43,321 nt of DNA from an uncultured Clostridia bacterium (GTDB taxonomy: Bacteria > Bacillota > Clostridia > Oscillospirales > Oscillospiraceae): positions 1 to 43,321 of the forward strand of contig CAMVTO010000021.1 of assembly GCA_947170435.1 (NCBI GenBank), read 5' to 3'. Position 1 is the stretch's first letter; every line of letters starts with the position of its first letter. Shown here one piece after another: positions 1 through 7,888 of the stretch. The position numbers and the translations under genes were made by a program. The notes below the pieces were generated by a model. It worked only from the letters and a program-made list of their open reading frames with translations, was not told where the DNA came from and did not search any database.

Positions 1-728
1 TGATCGACAAGTACGGCAACCAGGCGCTGCGGCCGGCGGTGAAGATGTCGAAGTCGCTGGGCAATGTGGTCAATCCCGACGACGTGGTGAAGGCCTACGG
101 CGCGGACACCATGCGCCTTTACATCATGTTCATCGGCGACTTTGAAAAGACTGCGACGTGGAGCGACGAGGCGGTGAAGGGCAGCAAGCGTTTCCTTGAC
201 CGCTGCTGGAATCTCATGGACATGGCGAGCGATGAGGAGTCAATCTCCGAAAAGAACGAAGCCACCGTCCACAAGACCATCAAGAAGGTCACGAGCGATA
301 TCGACGACCTCAAGCTGAACACCGCCATTGCGGCGCTCATGGCGATGGTCAACGAGTTCTACGCGAACGGGCTTTCCCGCGGCGATCTCAAGGCGCTGAT
401 GCTGATGCTCAGCCCCTTTGCGCCGCACATGGTGGAGGAGATGTGGGAGCTGACCGGCTTCGCCAAGTCCACCGGCAAGATGGCGATGCAGAACCCGTGG
501 CCGGAGTTCGACGAGAGCAAGACCATCGCGAGCGTCGTGGAGATGGCGGTGCAGGTGCAGGGCAAGCTGCGCGGCACGATTTCCGTGGCACTGGACAGTG
601 ACGAGGCCACCGTGCTCGCCGCCGCCAAGGCGAACGAGAAGGTCGCAAAGTCCCTCGAGGGCATGCAGATTGTCAAGACGATTCTGGTCAAGAACAAACT
701 GGTGAATCTCATTGTCAAACCGCAGTAA
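1..728 (+). CDS. leuS: leucyl-tRNA synthetase, C-terminal part (5' truncated by window)
   Basis: Class I aminoacyl-tRNA synthetase that charges tRNA-Leu in the cytosol. The frame is open from base 3 and enters from outside the window, so only about the last 240 residues are seen. The KMSKS ATP-binding loop is explicit (VKMSKSLGNVVNPDDVV, bases 42-92). After it come the helical anticodon-binding domain, with the AxLxxxLSPFAPHMxEEMW-type signature around base 410, and the small C-terminal domain with the VQVQGKLRGTI signature around base 550. The gene ends in TAA. No GC-rich terminator follows, only a short AT-rich inverted repeat (about 732-748) just before the rpsU promoter. Identity is nearly certain from motif order; the start lies outside the window. 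Confidence 0.97.
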   Translation, partial: IDKYGNQALRPAVKMSKSLGNVVNPDDVVKAYGADTMRLYIMFIGDFEKTATWSDEAVKGSKRFLDRCWNLMDMASDEESISEKNEATVHKTIKKVTSDIDDLKLNTAIAALMAMVNEFYANGLSRGDLKALMLMLSPFAPHMVEEMWELTGFAKSTGKMAMQNPWPEFDESKTIASVVEMAVQVQGKLRGTISVALDSDEATVLAAAKANEKVAKSLEGMQIVKTILVKNKLVNLIVKPQ

Positions 729-758
729 CAAAAAATTCGATTTTTTGCGAAAAATTTG

Positions 759-787
759 TTGACAAGCCCCCGCGTTTCCCGTATAAT
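759..787 (+). promoter_or_regulatory. consensus sigma-A promoter of rpsU
   Basis: TTGACA at 759-764 and TATAAT at 782-787 are separated by exactly 17 bp, so both hexamers match the vegetative consensus perfectly. The leader (about 794-864) carries a small hairpin candidate, GTCA-N6-TGAC, near 799-812, and ends in a strong Shine-Dalgarno sequence, GGAGGGAGGG, at about 847-856. Confidence 0.9.
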
Positions 788-864
788 GCTCTACGCAAGT
801 CATGTTAGTGACTCTACTGAGCGCTCTGGATTGAGCCGGGCGCATCGGAGGGAGGGAAATATAG

Positions 865-1050
865 ATGTCCGAAGTGCACGTCAAGGAAGGCGAATCTCTG
901 GACAGCGCGCTCAAGCGCTTCAAGAGAAGCTGCGCCAAGGCCGGTATCGTCGCTGAGGTGCGTCGCCGTGAGGCTTATGAGAGCCCCAGCGTCAAGCGCC
1001 GCAAGAAGAGCGAGGCTGCGCGCAAGAACCGCAACAAGCGTTTCTATTAA
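865..1050 (+). CDS. rpsU: 30S ribosomal protein S21
   Basis: Small basic protein of the 30S subunit, 61 aa, usual for bS21. It begins [20 protein letters not shown], and the tail is rich in Arg and Lys ([18 protein letters not shown]). The ATG follows a strong purine-rich Shine-Dalgarno and has its own perfect promoter and a dedicated terminator, so it is a monocistronic, highly expressed unit. Identity rests on the whole sequence. Confidence 0.98.
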   Translation: MSEVHVKEGESLDSALKRFKRSCAKAGIVAEVRRREAYESPSVKRRKKSEAARKNRNKRFY

Positions 1051-1057
1051 TTACTTC

Positions 1058-1090
1058 AAAAAAAGGGATGCCGATGGCATCCCTTTTTTT
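1058..1090 (+). terminator. intrinsic terminator after rpsU
   Basis: Perfect inverted repeat GGGATGCC-GAT-GGCATCCC (1065-1083), flanked by A7 on the left and T7 on the right. It ends 16 bases before the yqeG start, so some read-through probably supplies yqeG, for which no separate promoter is evident. Confidence 0.93.
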
Positions 1091-1105
1091 GAGAAAAGGT
1101 ATGTT

Positions 1106-1612
1106 ATGGCTGTTTCACTCATTCCCGATTATGTCTTCAACGACTATACCGCCATTACGCCGGCGTTCCTGCGCGAGCGTGGCGTGACGCTGCTGCTCAG
1201 CGACCTTGACTATACGCTCGCGCCCAAGTCGCAGCCGGAACCGGATGAGAAGCTGCTCGATTGGGTGCGAAGCCTGAAAGATGGCGGCGTGACGCTGGAG
1301 ATCATCTCCAACAACCGCTCGCCGAAGCGCGTGGAGCGCTTTTGCCGCAACCTCGGCATCGGTTACGTCGGCCATGCGGGGAAGCCCGGCACGAGGGGAC
1401 TTACCGAGGCCATGCGCAAGCACGGTGTCAGCGCCGCGCAGACCGCCATGCTGGGCGACAAACTGCTTACCGATACGCTGGCGGCGAAGCGCGGCGGCAC
1501 GCTGATGTTGATGGTAGAGCCGAAGGGCGGCCCGGTGGGCGCGTGGAACCATGTGCTCCACGCCATGCAGGAGCCGTTCAAGCGCGCCTGCGAGCAGGAC
1601 AAGAGGCAATAA
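1106..1612 (+). CDS. YqeG-family HAD-IIIA phosphatase
   Basis: Predicted cytosolic HAD-superfamily phosphatase of the YqeG/HAD-IIIA family, 168 aa, usual for the family; the substrate is not fixed by sequence. Motif I is DLDYTL (Asp33 and Asp35), motif II lies in IISNN (about 66-70), and the C-terminal acidic motif is GDKLLTDTLAAKRGG (from Gly117). The frame is open further upstream across rpsU, but that part is shadow coding; ATG 1106 is chosen because GAAAAGG lies 6 bases before it and MAVSLIPDYV is a typical start. YqeG genes often sit beside translation genes in Firmicutes, as here between rpsU and efp. Confidence 0.9.
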   Translation: MAVSLIPDYVFNDYTAITPAFLRERGVTLLLSDLDYTLAPKSQPEPDEKLLDWVRSLKDGGVTLEIISNNRSPKRVERFCRNLGIGYVGHAGKPGTRGLTEAMRKHGVSAAQTAMLGDKLLTDTLAAKRGGTLMLMVEPKGGPVGAWNHVLHAMQEPFKRACEQDKRQ

Positions 1613-1647
1613 ATTTGTATTTTTTGGCGCAAGATAAAGAAAAGGTC

Positions 1648-1676
1648 TTGCAATACCACACAAGATAAGGTAAAAT
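1648..1676 (+). promoter_or_regulatory. probable sigma-A promoter of efp
   Basis: TTGCAA (1648-1653) and TAAAAT (1671-1676) with a 17-bp spacer in an AT-rich stretch. The leader runs about 75 bases to a perfect AGGAGG at 1741-1746. Confidence 0.75.
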
Positions 1677-1754
1677 ACCATAGATAAAAACCGCATACGG
1701 TTATATTTTGAGGAAGTCGCCACTGATTTCCTCGTGATTTAGGAGGAAAACACT

Positions 1755-2321
1755 ATGGCAACGATTACCGCTGGCGATTTCCGCAACGGCAAGCTCTTTG
1801 AGATGGACGGCAAGGTCTATCAGGTCGTCGAGTTCCAGCACGTCAAGCCCGGCAAGGGCGCGGCGTTCGTCCGCACCAAGATGAAAAACGTCATCACGGG
1901 CGGCGTCACTGAGACGAGCTTCAACCCCACCGCAAAGTTCGAGGAAGCGTTCATCGAGCGCAAGGACATGGCCTACAGCTATGCTGACGGCGACCTCTAC
2001 TACTTCATGGATCAGGAAACCTTCGAGATGGTTCCCATCGGCAAGGACATGCTGGGCGATCCGTTCCGCTTCGTGACGGAGAACACCGTCTGCAAGGTGC
2101 TCAGCTACAAGGGCAACGTGTTCGGCATTGAGTGCCCGAACTTCATGGATCTCGAGGTCACTAAGACCGAGCCGGGTCTTGCCGGCAACACCGCCACCAA
2201 CACCCTCAAGCCCGCTACTGTCGAGACCGGCGCTGAGGTCAAGGTGCCGCTGTTCATCAACGAGGGCGACAAGGTGCAGATTGATACCCGCACGGGCGAA
2301 TACATCGGACGCGCCAAGTAA
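1755..2321 (+). CDS. efp: translation elongation factor P
   Basis: EF-P binds the ribosome between the P and E sites and relieves stalling at polyproline stretches. It is 188 aa, the usual length. The tip loop reads [11 protein letters not shown], with the modifiable lysine at residue 34. The three beta-barrel domains follow, ending in the typical [23 protein letters not shown] lies 8 bases before the ATG. No EF-P modification enzyme of the EpmA/EpmB or rhamnosyl type is visible, so any lysine modification must come from elsewhere in the genome. Confidence 0.98.
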   Translation: MATITAGDFRNGKLFEMDGKVYQVVEFQHVKPGKGAAFVRTKMKNVITGGVTETSFNPTAKFEEAFIERKDMAYSYADGDLYYFMDQETFEMVPIGKDMLGDPFRFVTENTVCKVLSYKGNVFGIECPNFMDLEVTKTEPGLAGNTATNTLKPATVETGAEVKVPLFINEGDKVQIDTRTGEYIGRAK

Positions 2322-2336
2322 GCAAATACTATCCAC

Positions 2337-2366
2337 AAGGCTGCATTCCTTGCAGAATGCAGCCTT
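2337..2366 (+). terminator. 12-bp perfect hairpin between efp and the next gene
   Basis: AAGGCTGCATTC, a 6-base loop, then GAATGCAGCCTT. There is no clean T-run after it (TCCACC follows), so it may be a partial terminator or an mRNA-processing or stability element that lowers expression of the downstream gene relative to efp. Confidence 0.6.
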
Positions 2367-2397
2367 CCACCTACATGGACATGAAAGGAGAACTGAT

Positions 2398-2790
2398 ATG
2401 GGTGTTTCTGAAAAGGTCGCGTATCTCAAGGGACTGATGGAGGGCCTGAAGATCGACGCCGATTCCGACTACGGCAAGCTGTTCAAGGCGATCGTCGACG
2501 TGCTTGACGAGGTGGCGCTGGAGATCGAAGACCTGACCGACGAGGTCATGGAGGTCGGCGACGGGCTGGATGTCATCAGCGATGATCTGGCGGACGTGGA
2601 GGATCTGCTCTACGGCGAGGATGAGGATGAGGATGAGGACGAGCCGGTGTATATGACCACCTGCCCTGAGTGCGAGGAGGAAATCTACTTCGACGAGGAC
2701 TACCTCGAGGACGGCGTTGTCGTCTGCCCGAACTGCGGCGCGAAACTGGAGTTTGACGCCGAGGATCTGGACGACGAGGACGACGAATAA
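2398..2790 (+). CDS. acidic zinc-ribbon protein, CD1247-type
   Basis: A 130-aa, very acidic protein. The N-terminal helical part (1-75) begins MGVSEKVAYLKGLMEGLKID and resembles the clostridial CD1247 N-terminal domain. A run of alternating Glu and Asp (about 73-82) follows, then a zinc ribbon with CPEC (Cys89, Cys92) and CPNC (Cys110, Cys113), and an Asp/Glu tail. The start at 2398 has GAAAGGAG 8 bases upstream. Function is unknown; the zinc ribbon and acidic surface suggest a partner of the transcription or translation machinery, but that is inference. It lies in the efp unit and ends before a strong terminator. Confidence 0.8.
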   Translation: MGVSEKVAYLKGLMEGLKIDADSDYGKLFKAIVDVLDEVALEIEDLTDEVMEVGDGLDVISDDLADVEDLLYGEDEDEDEDEPVYMTTCPECEEEIYFDEDYLEDGVVVCPNCGAKLEFDAEDLDDEDDE

Positions 2791-2805
2791 TCGGAACGAC
2801 TGAAG

Positions 2806-2843
2806 CAAGCCCCGCCGCCGTGGTGCGGTGGGGCTTGTTTTTT
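2806..2843 (+). terminator. intrinsic terminator after the zinc-ribbon gene
   Basis: 13-bp stem CAAGCCCCGCCGC / GCGGTGGGGCTTG with one G-T pair, a 6-base loop, and T6 at 2838-2843. The T-run abuts the Shine-Dalgarno of the next gene at 2846. Confidence 0.93.
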
Positions 2844-2859
2844 GGAAAGGAGACTGTTT

Positions 2860-4008
2860 TTGCTGCTGGCAATCATCTATCTGGCGTTTATCAGCCTTGG
2901 CCTGCCGGACTCGCTGCTGGGCGCGGCATGGCCGATCATGCACCGGGAGCTGTCGGTGCCACTGGCGTGGTCGGGGGTGATTTTTATGATCATCTCCGCG
3001 GGGACAGTGATATCGAGCCTGAACAGCGACCGCCTGAACCGCCGCTTCGGCACGGGGAAGGTGACGGCGTGCAGCGTTGCGCTGACTTGCGCGGCACTGT
3101 TCGGGTTCTCGCTGAGCACTTCGTTTTGGCAACTTTGCCTCTGGGCGGTGCCATACGGCCTCGGCGCGGGCGGTGTGGACGCGGCGCTGAACAACTATGT
3201 CGCACTGCACTACGCGAGCCGCCACATGAGCTGGCTGCACTGCATGTGGGGCATCGGCGCGACGGTTGGGCCGTACATCATGGGCGCGGCGCTCTCCGCC
3301 GGCAGCGGCTGGCAAACGGGCTACCGCGTCATCGGCTGCCTCCAGCTTATTCTGACGGCGGCGTTGCTGCTGAGCCTTTCGCTGTGGAAGAAAAATGCTG
3401 CGGAAAGCGGAGAACAAGCGATGGGTAAAGCACTTTCACTTGCGGGTATTCTCGCCATTCCGGGCGCAAAAGCGGTCATGCTGGCATTCTTTTGCTACTG
3501 TGCGCTGGAGCAGACGGTAGGACTCTGGGCCAGCAGCTACCTCGTCAACGTGCGCGGCGTCGATCCGGTGACGGCGGCGCGGTATGGCAGCCTGTTCTTT
3601 TTCGGCATCACGGGAGGCCGCGCGATCAGCGGCTTTGTGACCTATCGCCTGAACGACACACAGATGGTGCGTCTCGGGCAGGGGATCATCGCCCTGGGCG
3701 TTGCGCTGATGATCCTGCCGCTGGGGACGCAGATCGCGCTTGCGGGCCTTGTGCTGACGGGCCTCGGCTGCGCGCCGATCTATCCCAGTATCATTCACTC
3801 CACGCCCGCGCACTTCGGCGCGGAGCGCTCGCAGGCGCTCATCGGCGTGCAGATGGCAAGCGCCTATGTCGGCACATCACTGATGCCGCCGTTGTTCGGC
3901 CTGCTGTCCGCTCACCTGTCGCTTGCGATCTTCCCGCTTTATCTTCTGATTCTGCTGACGGTGATGGCCGCGTCCCACGCAGCGCTGTGCCGCGGCGCAA
4001 AACGATGA
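2860..4008 (+). CDS. MFS transporter
   Basis: Predicted 12-helix major facilitator superfamily permease of the inner membrane, 382 aa. Hydrophobic helices alternate throughout. The motif A loop between helices 2 and 3 reads NSDRLNRRFGTGKV, and the second half repeats the pattern (ISGFVTYRLNDTQMV). The start is probably TTG 2860, because AAAGGAG (2846-2852) lies 7 bases before it; the other possible start, TTG 2842, lies upstream of the Shine-Dalgarno, inside the terminator T-run. The substrate cannot be told from sequence. It is followed 12 bases later by a HAD phosphatase, and the pair probably forms one unit read through the preceding terminator, as no separate promoter is evident. Confidence 0.87.
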   Translation: MLLAIIYLAFISLGLPDSLLGAAWPIMHRELSVPLAWSGVIFMIISAGTVISSLNSDRLNRRFGTGKVTACSVALTCAALFGFSLSTSFWQLCLWAVPYGLGAGGVDAALNNYVALHYASRHMSWLHCMWGIGATVGPYIMGAALSAGSGWQTGYRVIGCLQLILTAALLLSLSLWKKNAAESGEQAMGKALSLAGILAIPGAKAVMLAFFCYCALEQTVGLWASSYLVNVRGVDPVTAARYGSLFFFGITGGRAISGFVTYRLNDTQMVRLGQGIIALGVALMILPLGTQIALAGLVLTGLGCAPIYPSIIHSTPAHFGAERSQALIGVQMASAYVGTSLMPPLFGLLSAHLSLAIFPLYLLILLTVMAASHAALCRGAKR

Positions 4009-4020
4009 GGAGGTCGACGG

Positions 4021-4860
4021 ATGAGAAAGATCGTATTTCTGGACGTGGATGGGACGCTGGTGGATTATGAGAACCGCATACCGCTCTCTGCCGTTAAGGC
4101 GATCCGAGGGGCGCGGCAGAACGGACATTGCGTCTACATCTGTACGGGGCGCAGCAGGGCGGAGGTCTACGCGCCGATCTGGGACATCGGACTGGACGGC
4201 ATGATTGGCGGCAACGGCGCTTATGTGGAGGATCACGGCGAGGTGGTGCTCCACCGGCTGATCACCGCCGGACAGTGCCGGCGCATCGTGGACTGGCTGC
4301 ACGGGCGCGGCCTGGAGTTTTATCTGGAGAGCAACAACGGCCTATTCGCGAGTGAGCAGTTCGAGCAGGCGGCGCTTCCCGCTGTCCGCCTGTACTGCGC
4401 ACGCAAGGAGCGCGATGGCGCGGAGCAAGTGACGGTGAGAGAAGTGTTTCCCGAGATGATCTTCGGCGGTGAGCTCTACCGTGACGATCTGAACAAAGTC
4501 AGCTTTCTCCTGCGTTCCTATCACGACTATTTGGACGCGAAGGAGGCGTTCCCGGATCTGTTGGTCGGAACGTGGGGTGGAAAAGGGGAAGAGGCTCTGT
4601 TTGGCGACTTCGGCGTGAAGGGGATCGACAAGGCGGTTGCGGTCAAGGCACTTGTGGATCACCTTGACGCGGATATGGAGGATACGATTGCCTTTGGAGA
4701 CGCTAAAGTGGATATCCCCATGTTTGAATGCTGCGCATACAGCGTCTGCATGGGAAGCGGCGGCACGGAGGCAAAGGCCGCTGCCGACTATGTGACGGAC
4801 GATGTGGAGGCGGACGGACTGTACAAGGCATTTGTACGCCTTGGGCTGTTGGGAGAATAA
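4021..4860 (+). CDS. Cof-type HAD-IIB phosphatase
   Basis: Cytosolic sugar-phosphate-type phosphatase of the Cof/YidA family, 279 aa. Motif I is FLDVDGTLVD (nucleophile Asp8, acid Asp10); motif II is CTGRS (41-45); the Lys of motif III lies in VKGIDK (199-204); motif IV is FGDAKVDIPMF (Asp227, Asp231). The C2 cap lies between about residues 80 and 195. The ATG has GAGGAGG 8 bases upstream, and the gene follows the MFS gene closely, so co-expression is likely. The natural substrate is unknown. Confidence 0.9.
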   Translation: MRKIVFLDVDGTLVDYENRIPLSAVKAIRGARQNGHCVYICTGRSRAEVYAPIWDIGLDGMIGGNGAYVEDHGEVVLHRLITAGQCRRIVDWLHGRGLEFYLESNNGLFASEQFEQAALPAVRLYCARKERDGAEQVTVREVFPEMIFGGELYRDDLNKVSFLLRSYHDYLDAKEAFPDLLVGTWGGKGEEALFGDFGVKGIDKAVAVKALVDHLDADMEDTIAFGDAKVDIPMFECCAYSVCMGSGGTEAKAAADYVTDDVEADGLYKAFVRLGLLGE

Positions 4861-4891
4861 AAAAAGAGAGCCGCAGTGCGGCTCTCTTTTT
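4861..4891. terminator. bidirectional terminator between convergent genes
   Basis: Perfect repeat AAAAAGAGAGCCGC-AGT-GCGGCTCTCTTTTT. A-run and T-run on both flanks let it serve the HAD gene (+) and the LysR gene (-). Confidence 0.95.
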
Positions 4892-4895
4892 CTGT

Positions 4896-5792
4896 TCAAA
4901 ATTGCTTTTTCGCGATTTCGAGGATCGTATCCAGCATGCCCTGGATCTGCGGCGTGAGCACTTTGTTCTTGTGGTACATCAGCTGCCGCCACTGGCGCAT
5001 GGTGCAGTCCTGCACGGGGATGATGGCAAGCTCCTGCTCGTGGATGCTCTTTTGCACCGTGTAGCGGGGAAGAACGGAGAGATAGCGGGCGTCCTCGCTC
5101 AGCAGCCGCAGCGCCAGCACGTCACTCTCCAGCTCGCAGAACGGCTCAATGGAGAGGTTGTGACGCGCCAGCTCCAGATCAAACTGATCGCGGTAGGCGT
5201 TGTTGCGGTTCATCAGCACAAAGGGGTGCTCCACCAGATCCGTCAGCTTCACGTCATCGCGTTTGGTCAGAGGGTTTTTGGCGTTGGCAACCACCACGAT
5301 GTCCTCTTCCGCCTCAAAGACCTTGACGAACTGCGTGTCATGCACCTGCTCGTCCAGCGTATAGATGAGATCCAGCTCGTTTTTGACCAGCAGTTCCCGC
5401 AGATGGGCGACGTTGTCGCCGTGGATGTTCGTGAGCACATGAGGGAAGCGCTTGTGGAACGCGGGCACAATGTCCGCGAACGACGCGGTCATCAGCGAGT
5501 CCAGCGTGCCGACGCGCACCGTGCCGGTGAGGTCCTTGTTCGAGGTGGCGAAGGCGCTGGCGCGGTTGACGGCGCTGACCACGTCCCGCGCGTAGGAGAC
5601 GAAGTCCTTGCCGTACTGCGTGATGGAGACGTTTTTTCCGATGCGGTCAAACAGCTGCACGCCCAACTCGCGTTCAAGCTGCTGAATCTGCACGGTCACG
5701 GCGGACTGGGAGTAATCGAGCGCCTCCGCCGCCTTGGAAAAGCTCTTGAGCTCGGTCACTTTCAGAAATGTAATCAGATTGCGGATCTCCAT
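4896..5792 (-). CDS. LysR-family transcriptional regulator
   Basis: DNA-binding regulator of 298 aa, usual for LysR. The N-terminal winged helix (MEIRNLITFL through FDRIGKNVSIT, residues 1-60) carries the characteristic SFSKAAEALDYSQSAVTVQIQQLE. A two-lobed effector domain follows (about 90-295). ATG 5792 is preferred over the upstream ATG at 5816 because MEIRNL is the usual start and a GAGAGGG ribosome site precedes it. The effector and targets are unknown. A 17-bp palindrome inside its own promoter suggests autoregulation. Its upstream neighbour on the same strand is the wall-hydrolase operon. Confidence 0.92.
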   Translation of the reverse strand: MEIRNLITFLKVTELKSFSKAAEALDYSQSAVTVQIQQLERELGVQLFDRIGKNVSITQYGKDFVSYARDVVSAVNRASAFATSNKDLTGTVRVGTLDSLMTASFADIVPAFHKRFPHVLTNIHGDNVAHLRELLVKNELDLIYTLDEQVHDTQFVKVFEAEEDIVVVANAKNPLTKRDDVKLTDLVEHPFVLMNRNNAYRDQFDLELARHNLSIEPFCELESDVLALRLLSEDARYLSVLPRYTVQKSIHEQELAIIPVQDCTMRQWRQLMYHKNKVLTPQIQGMLDTILEIAKKQF

Positions 5793-5837
5793 AAACGCCC
5801 TCTCTATCATGCGCAAAACAAAAGGAATTATTGAATA

Positions 5838-5866
5838 ATATTAATCAATTTGCAGCAAATTGTCAA
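5838..5866 (-). promoter_or_regulatory. LysR promoter with palindromic operator in the spacer
   Basis: On the minus strand TTGACA (5866-5861) and TAATAT (5843-5838) are 17 bp apart. The interval holds a perfect palindrome CAATTTGC-A-GCAAATTG (5846-5862), of the T-N11-A kind bound by LysR proteins. Its outermost bases also overlap the -35 hexamer and the last bases of the hydrolase gene. Confidence 0.75.
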
Positions 5867-7881
5867 GCACTCTCCCGGAAGAACCAGAGATCCAGATCGG
5901 CGCGGCCGTCGATGCCGTCCACATGGCCGGTGTCGGTATACTGCCACATGGCAAAATCATAGAGAAACTTGGGGTATGGGCCGTTGTACTGACCGGCGTA
6001 CCAGATGTCATAGTCCGTCAGGCGGGAGACATCGTATTTGAGATAGCCGTCGTAAGCGTTCATATAGACCATCGGCGTGTAACCCGCCGCCTTGACGCGT
6101 TCACAGTAGGCAACGGCGCAGTCGCAGACGGTGGCGACCGGAAGAGCGCTGGTGCGCGCGTGCGCAGATTCCGCGGTCTCCCAGTCATAGACCACGGGGC
6201 CGTCAAGCTCCTTGCCGCGAAGCTTGGCAAGCACATAGTCTGCCTCCTCTACCGCCTCGTCCGCGTCGATGGCCTGGGAGTAGAAGTAGACGCCGATGCG
6301 CATTCCGGCGGCCTTGGCGCCGGTGTAGTATTCCTCAAACAGCGCGTCGTCATAGATTTCGCCGGACTGCTGGTAGCGTCCGCCGACGCGCAGGATCGCA
6401 AAGCGCATTCCAGCCTGGCGGAGGGCGTCCCAGTCGATCGTCCCCTGATAGCGGGAGACGTCTACGCCGCGCAGCACGGTGACGCCGGGCTCGCTGTAGT
6501 CCATCGTGTCGCCGCTGCCGGAAAAGCCGTCCGCGCTGTAGGTGTTCAGCGGCACGCCGGGGGCGATGTCCAGGATCCGTCCATTGTAGGTCAGCGTCTG
6601 CGTCTTATGCAGCGCGACGGCGCTGCGCAGCCGCCAGACAATGGTGGAAACCTCGGCACGGGTCAGCGAGCGTTCGGGGTGGAACACCGTCACGCCGTTC
6701 TCGCGGATGCCTTGCAGAATGTCTGCCTCGGCGAGCGCCGCCACATAACCGTCCTGGGTATCCTCAAAGGGAGACGCGGCGAAGGATTGCCCGAAGCCAA
6801 TGGCCTTGGCGGCGAGCTGGGCTACATTACCGCGGGTGATGGGCTGATCCGGCTCGCTGAGCAGGGAGGCGGGGAGCAGGTGGTTTTCCATGGCGTAGTC
6901 CACATAGCCGCTGGCCCAGTGCGCACCGGTGGCGGGCTGTTCCTCACGGCCCGCGGCCAGAATGATCAGCTTGAGCGCCTCCGCGGTGGTTGTGGGAAGC
7001 TCAGGCGCATAGGTGCCGTCGCCGCGCCCGTTGATCACACCGGCGTCGCTCAACTCCATGATGTAATCGTAGTGCCACTGAGTCGGTCTCATGTCGCTGT
7101 AGCTGGTCTGATAGCTGTTGCGCTCCCAGATGGGATCTGCGATCGCGCTGCCCGTCACAGTGTCGCCGAGGCGGATCGTTTTGCCGGAGGCGGTGCGCAT
7201 GCCGGTGAGCGTGTAGCCGAGACGGAACATGGCGGGGAAGTCGTCGTAAGTGTCACCACGCTCGTAAACGGCGAAGTCGGTTTGATAGCGGACGCCCTCG
7301 CCGACGGAAACGCCGAGGTAGCAGAACTCGTCCGCGCGGGAGAGATCGCCGTCCAGCCACAACGCCGCTTCCTGAAGCCGCCGCTGGGCAAGACCGGGCA
7401 GCACGCTGCCGCCGGCATGGCTCCACACGCCAAAGGCGTGCGCGGTCTCGCGCCGCGTTGCCTGCGTGTCACCGCGGACGATCTTCAACAGCGCGCTGGT
7501 GCCGCTGAGCCAGGATTCGTTGTAGGTGTAGGTGAAGTCCGCCAGCGCGTCAAACTGCGCCTGCGTGGGTGTGATGTCATTGCGGGAGAAGAAGCGGTTG
7601 AGCGCGCTCTCGATGCCGGAGAACTCCTCGCGCAGCAGCGCAACGGCCTCGTCCTCGGTGACGCCGTTGGGGTAAGCGTCCTGCGCAACCTGTGAGCCAT
7701 AGCCGATGTACCAGTGGCTGCCCTCGCGATACACAGTGGACGAGAAGCCTTCGTATTGTTTGATCAGTTCAATGCAGTCGTTTCCGACCGTCATGTCCTC
7801 ATCGGCGCGTGCGGGGAGACCGGTTTGCAGCAGCACGGCGAGCGTGAAAACAGCCGCAAGGATTCTTTTGTATGTTTTCAT
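5863..7881 (-). CDS. secreted two-lysozyme wall hydrolase: GH24-like, SLH repeats, GH25
   Basis: Predicted exported peptidoglycan hydrolase of 672 aa. A signal peptide covers residues 1-26. A phage-lysozyme-like GH24 domain (about 33-190) has the catalytic Glu44 in KQYEGF, the IGYG strand (59-62) and the LPGLAQRRLQEAALWL helix. Three SLH-type repeats (about 262-310, 318-363, 370-420) should hold it on the wall polymer. A C-terminal GH25 muramidase (about 468-670) has GVDVSRYQG (Asp474) and the catalytic YDWE (Asp566, Glu568). In the GH24 part, the positions usually held by Asp or Cys and by Thr carry Glu53 and Tyr58, so its activity is doubtful, while GH25 looks intact. It is the last gene of an operon, 7 bases after the radical SAM gene. 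It may act in wall turnover, spore release or competitor lysis. Confidence 0.88.
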   Translation of the reverse strand: MKTYKRILAAVFTLAVLLQTGLPARADEDMTVGNDCIELIKQYEGFSSTVYREGSHWYIGYGSQVAQDAYPNGVTEDEAVALLREEFSGIESALNRFFSRNDITPTQAQFDALADFTYTYNESWLSGTSALLKIVRGDTQATRRETAHAFGVWSHAGGSVLPGLAQRRLQEAALWLDGDLSRADEFCYLGVSVGEGVRYQTDFAVYERGDTYDDFPAMFRLGYTLTGMRTASGKTIRLGDTVTGSAIADPIWERNSYQTSYSDMRPTQWHYDYIMELSDAGVINGRGDGTYAPELPTTTAEALKLIILAAGREEQPATGAHWASGYVDYAMENHLLPASLLSEPDQPITRGNVAQLAAKAIGFGQSFAASPFEDTQDGYVAALAEADILQGIRENGVTVFHPERSLTRAEVSTIVWRLRSAVALHKTQTLTYNGRILDIAPGVPLNTYSADGFSGSGDTMDYSEPGVTVLRGVDVSRYQGTIDWDALRQAGMRFAILRVGGRYQQSGEIYDDALFEEYYTGAKAAGMRIGVYFYSQAIDADEAVEEADYVLAKLRGKELDGPVVYDWETAESAHARTSALPVATVCDCAVAYCERVKAAGYTPMVYMNAYDGYLKYDVSRLTDYDIWYAGQYNGPYPKFLYDFAMWQYTDTGHVDGIDGRADLDLWFFRESA

Positions 7882-7888
7882 TGAAACC

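Noticed and set aside
5860-7695. 611-aa rightward open frame opposite the wall hydrolase
   Set aside because: Antisense shadow caused by GC-rich third positions; no ribosome site and no recognisable domains, whereas the leftward frame encodes clear GH24, SLH and GH25 domains.
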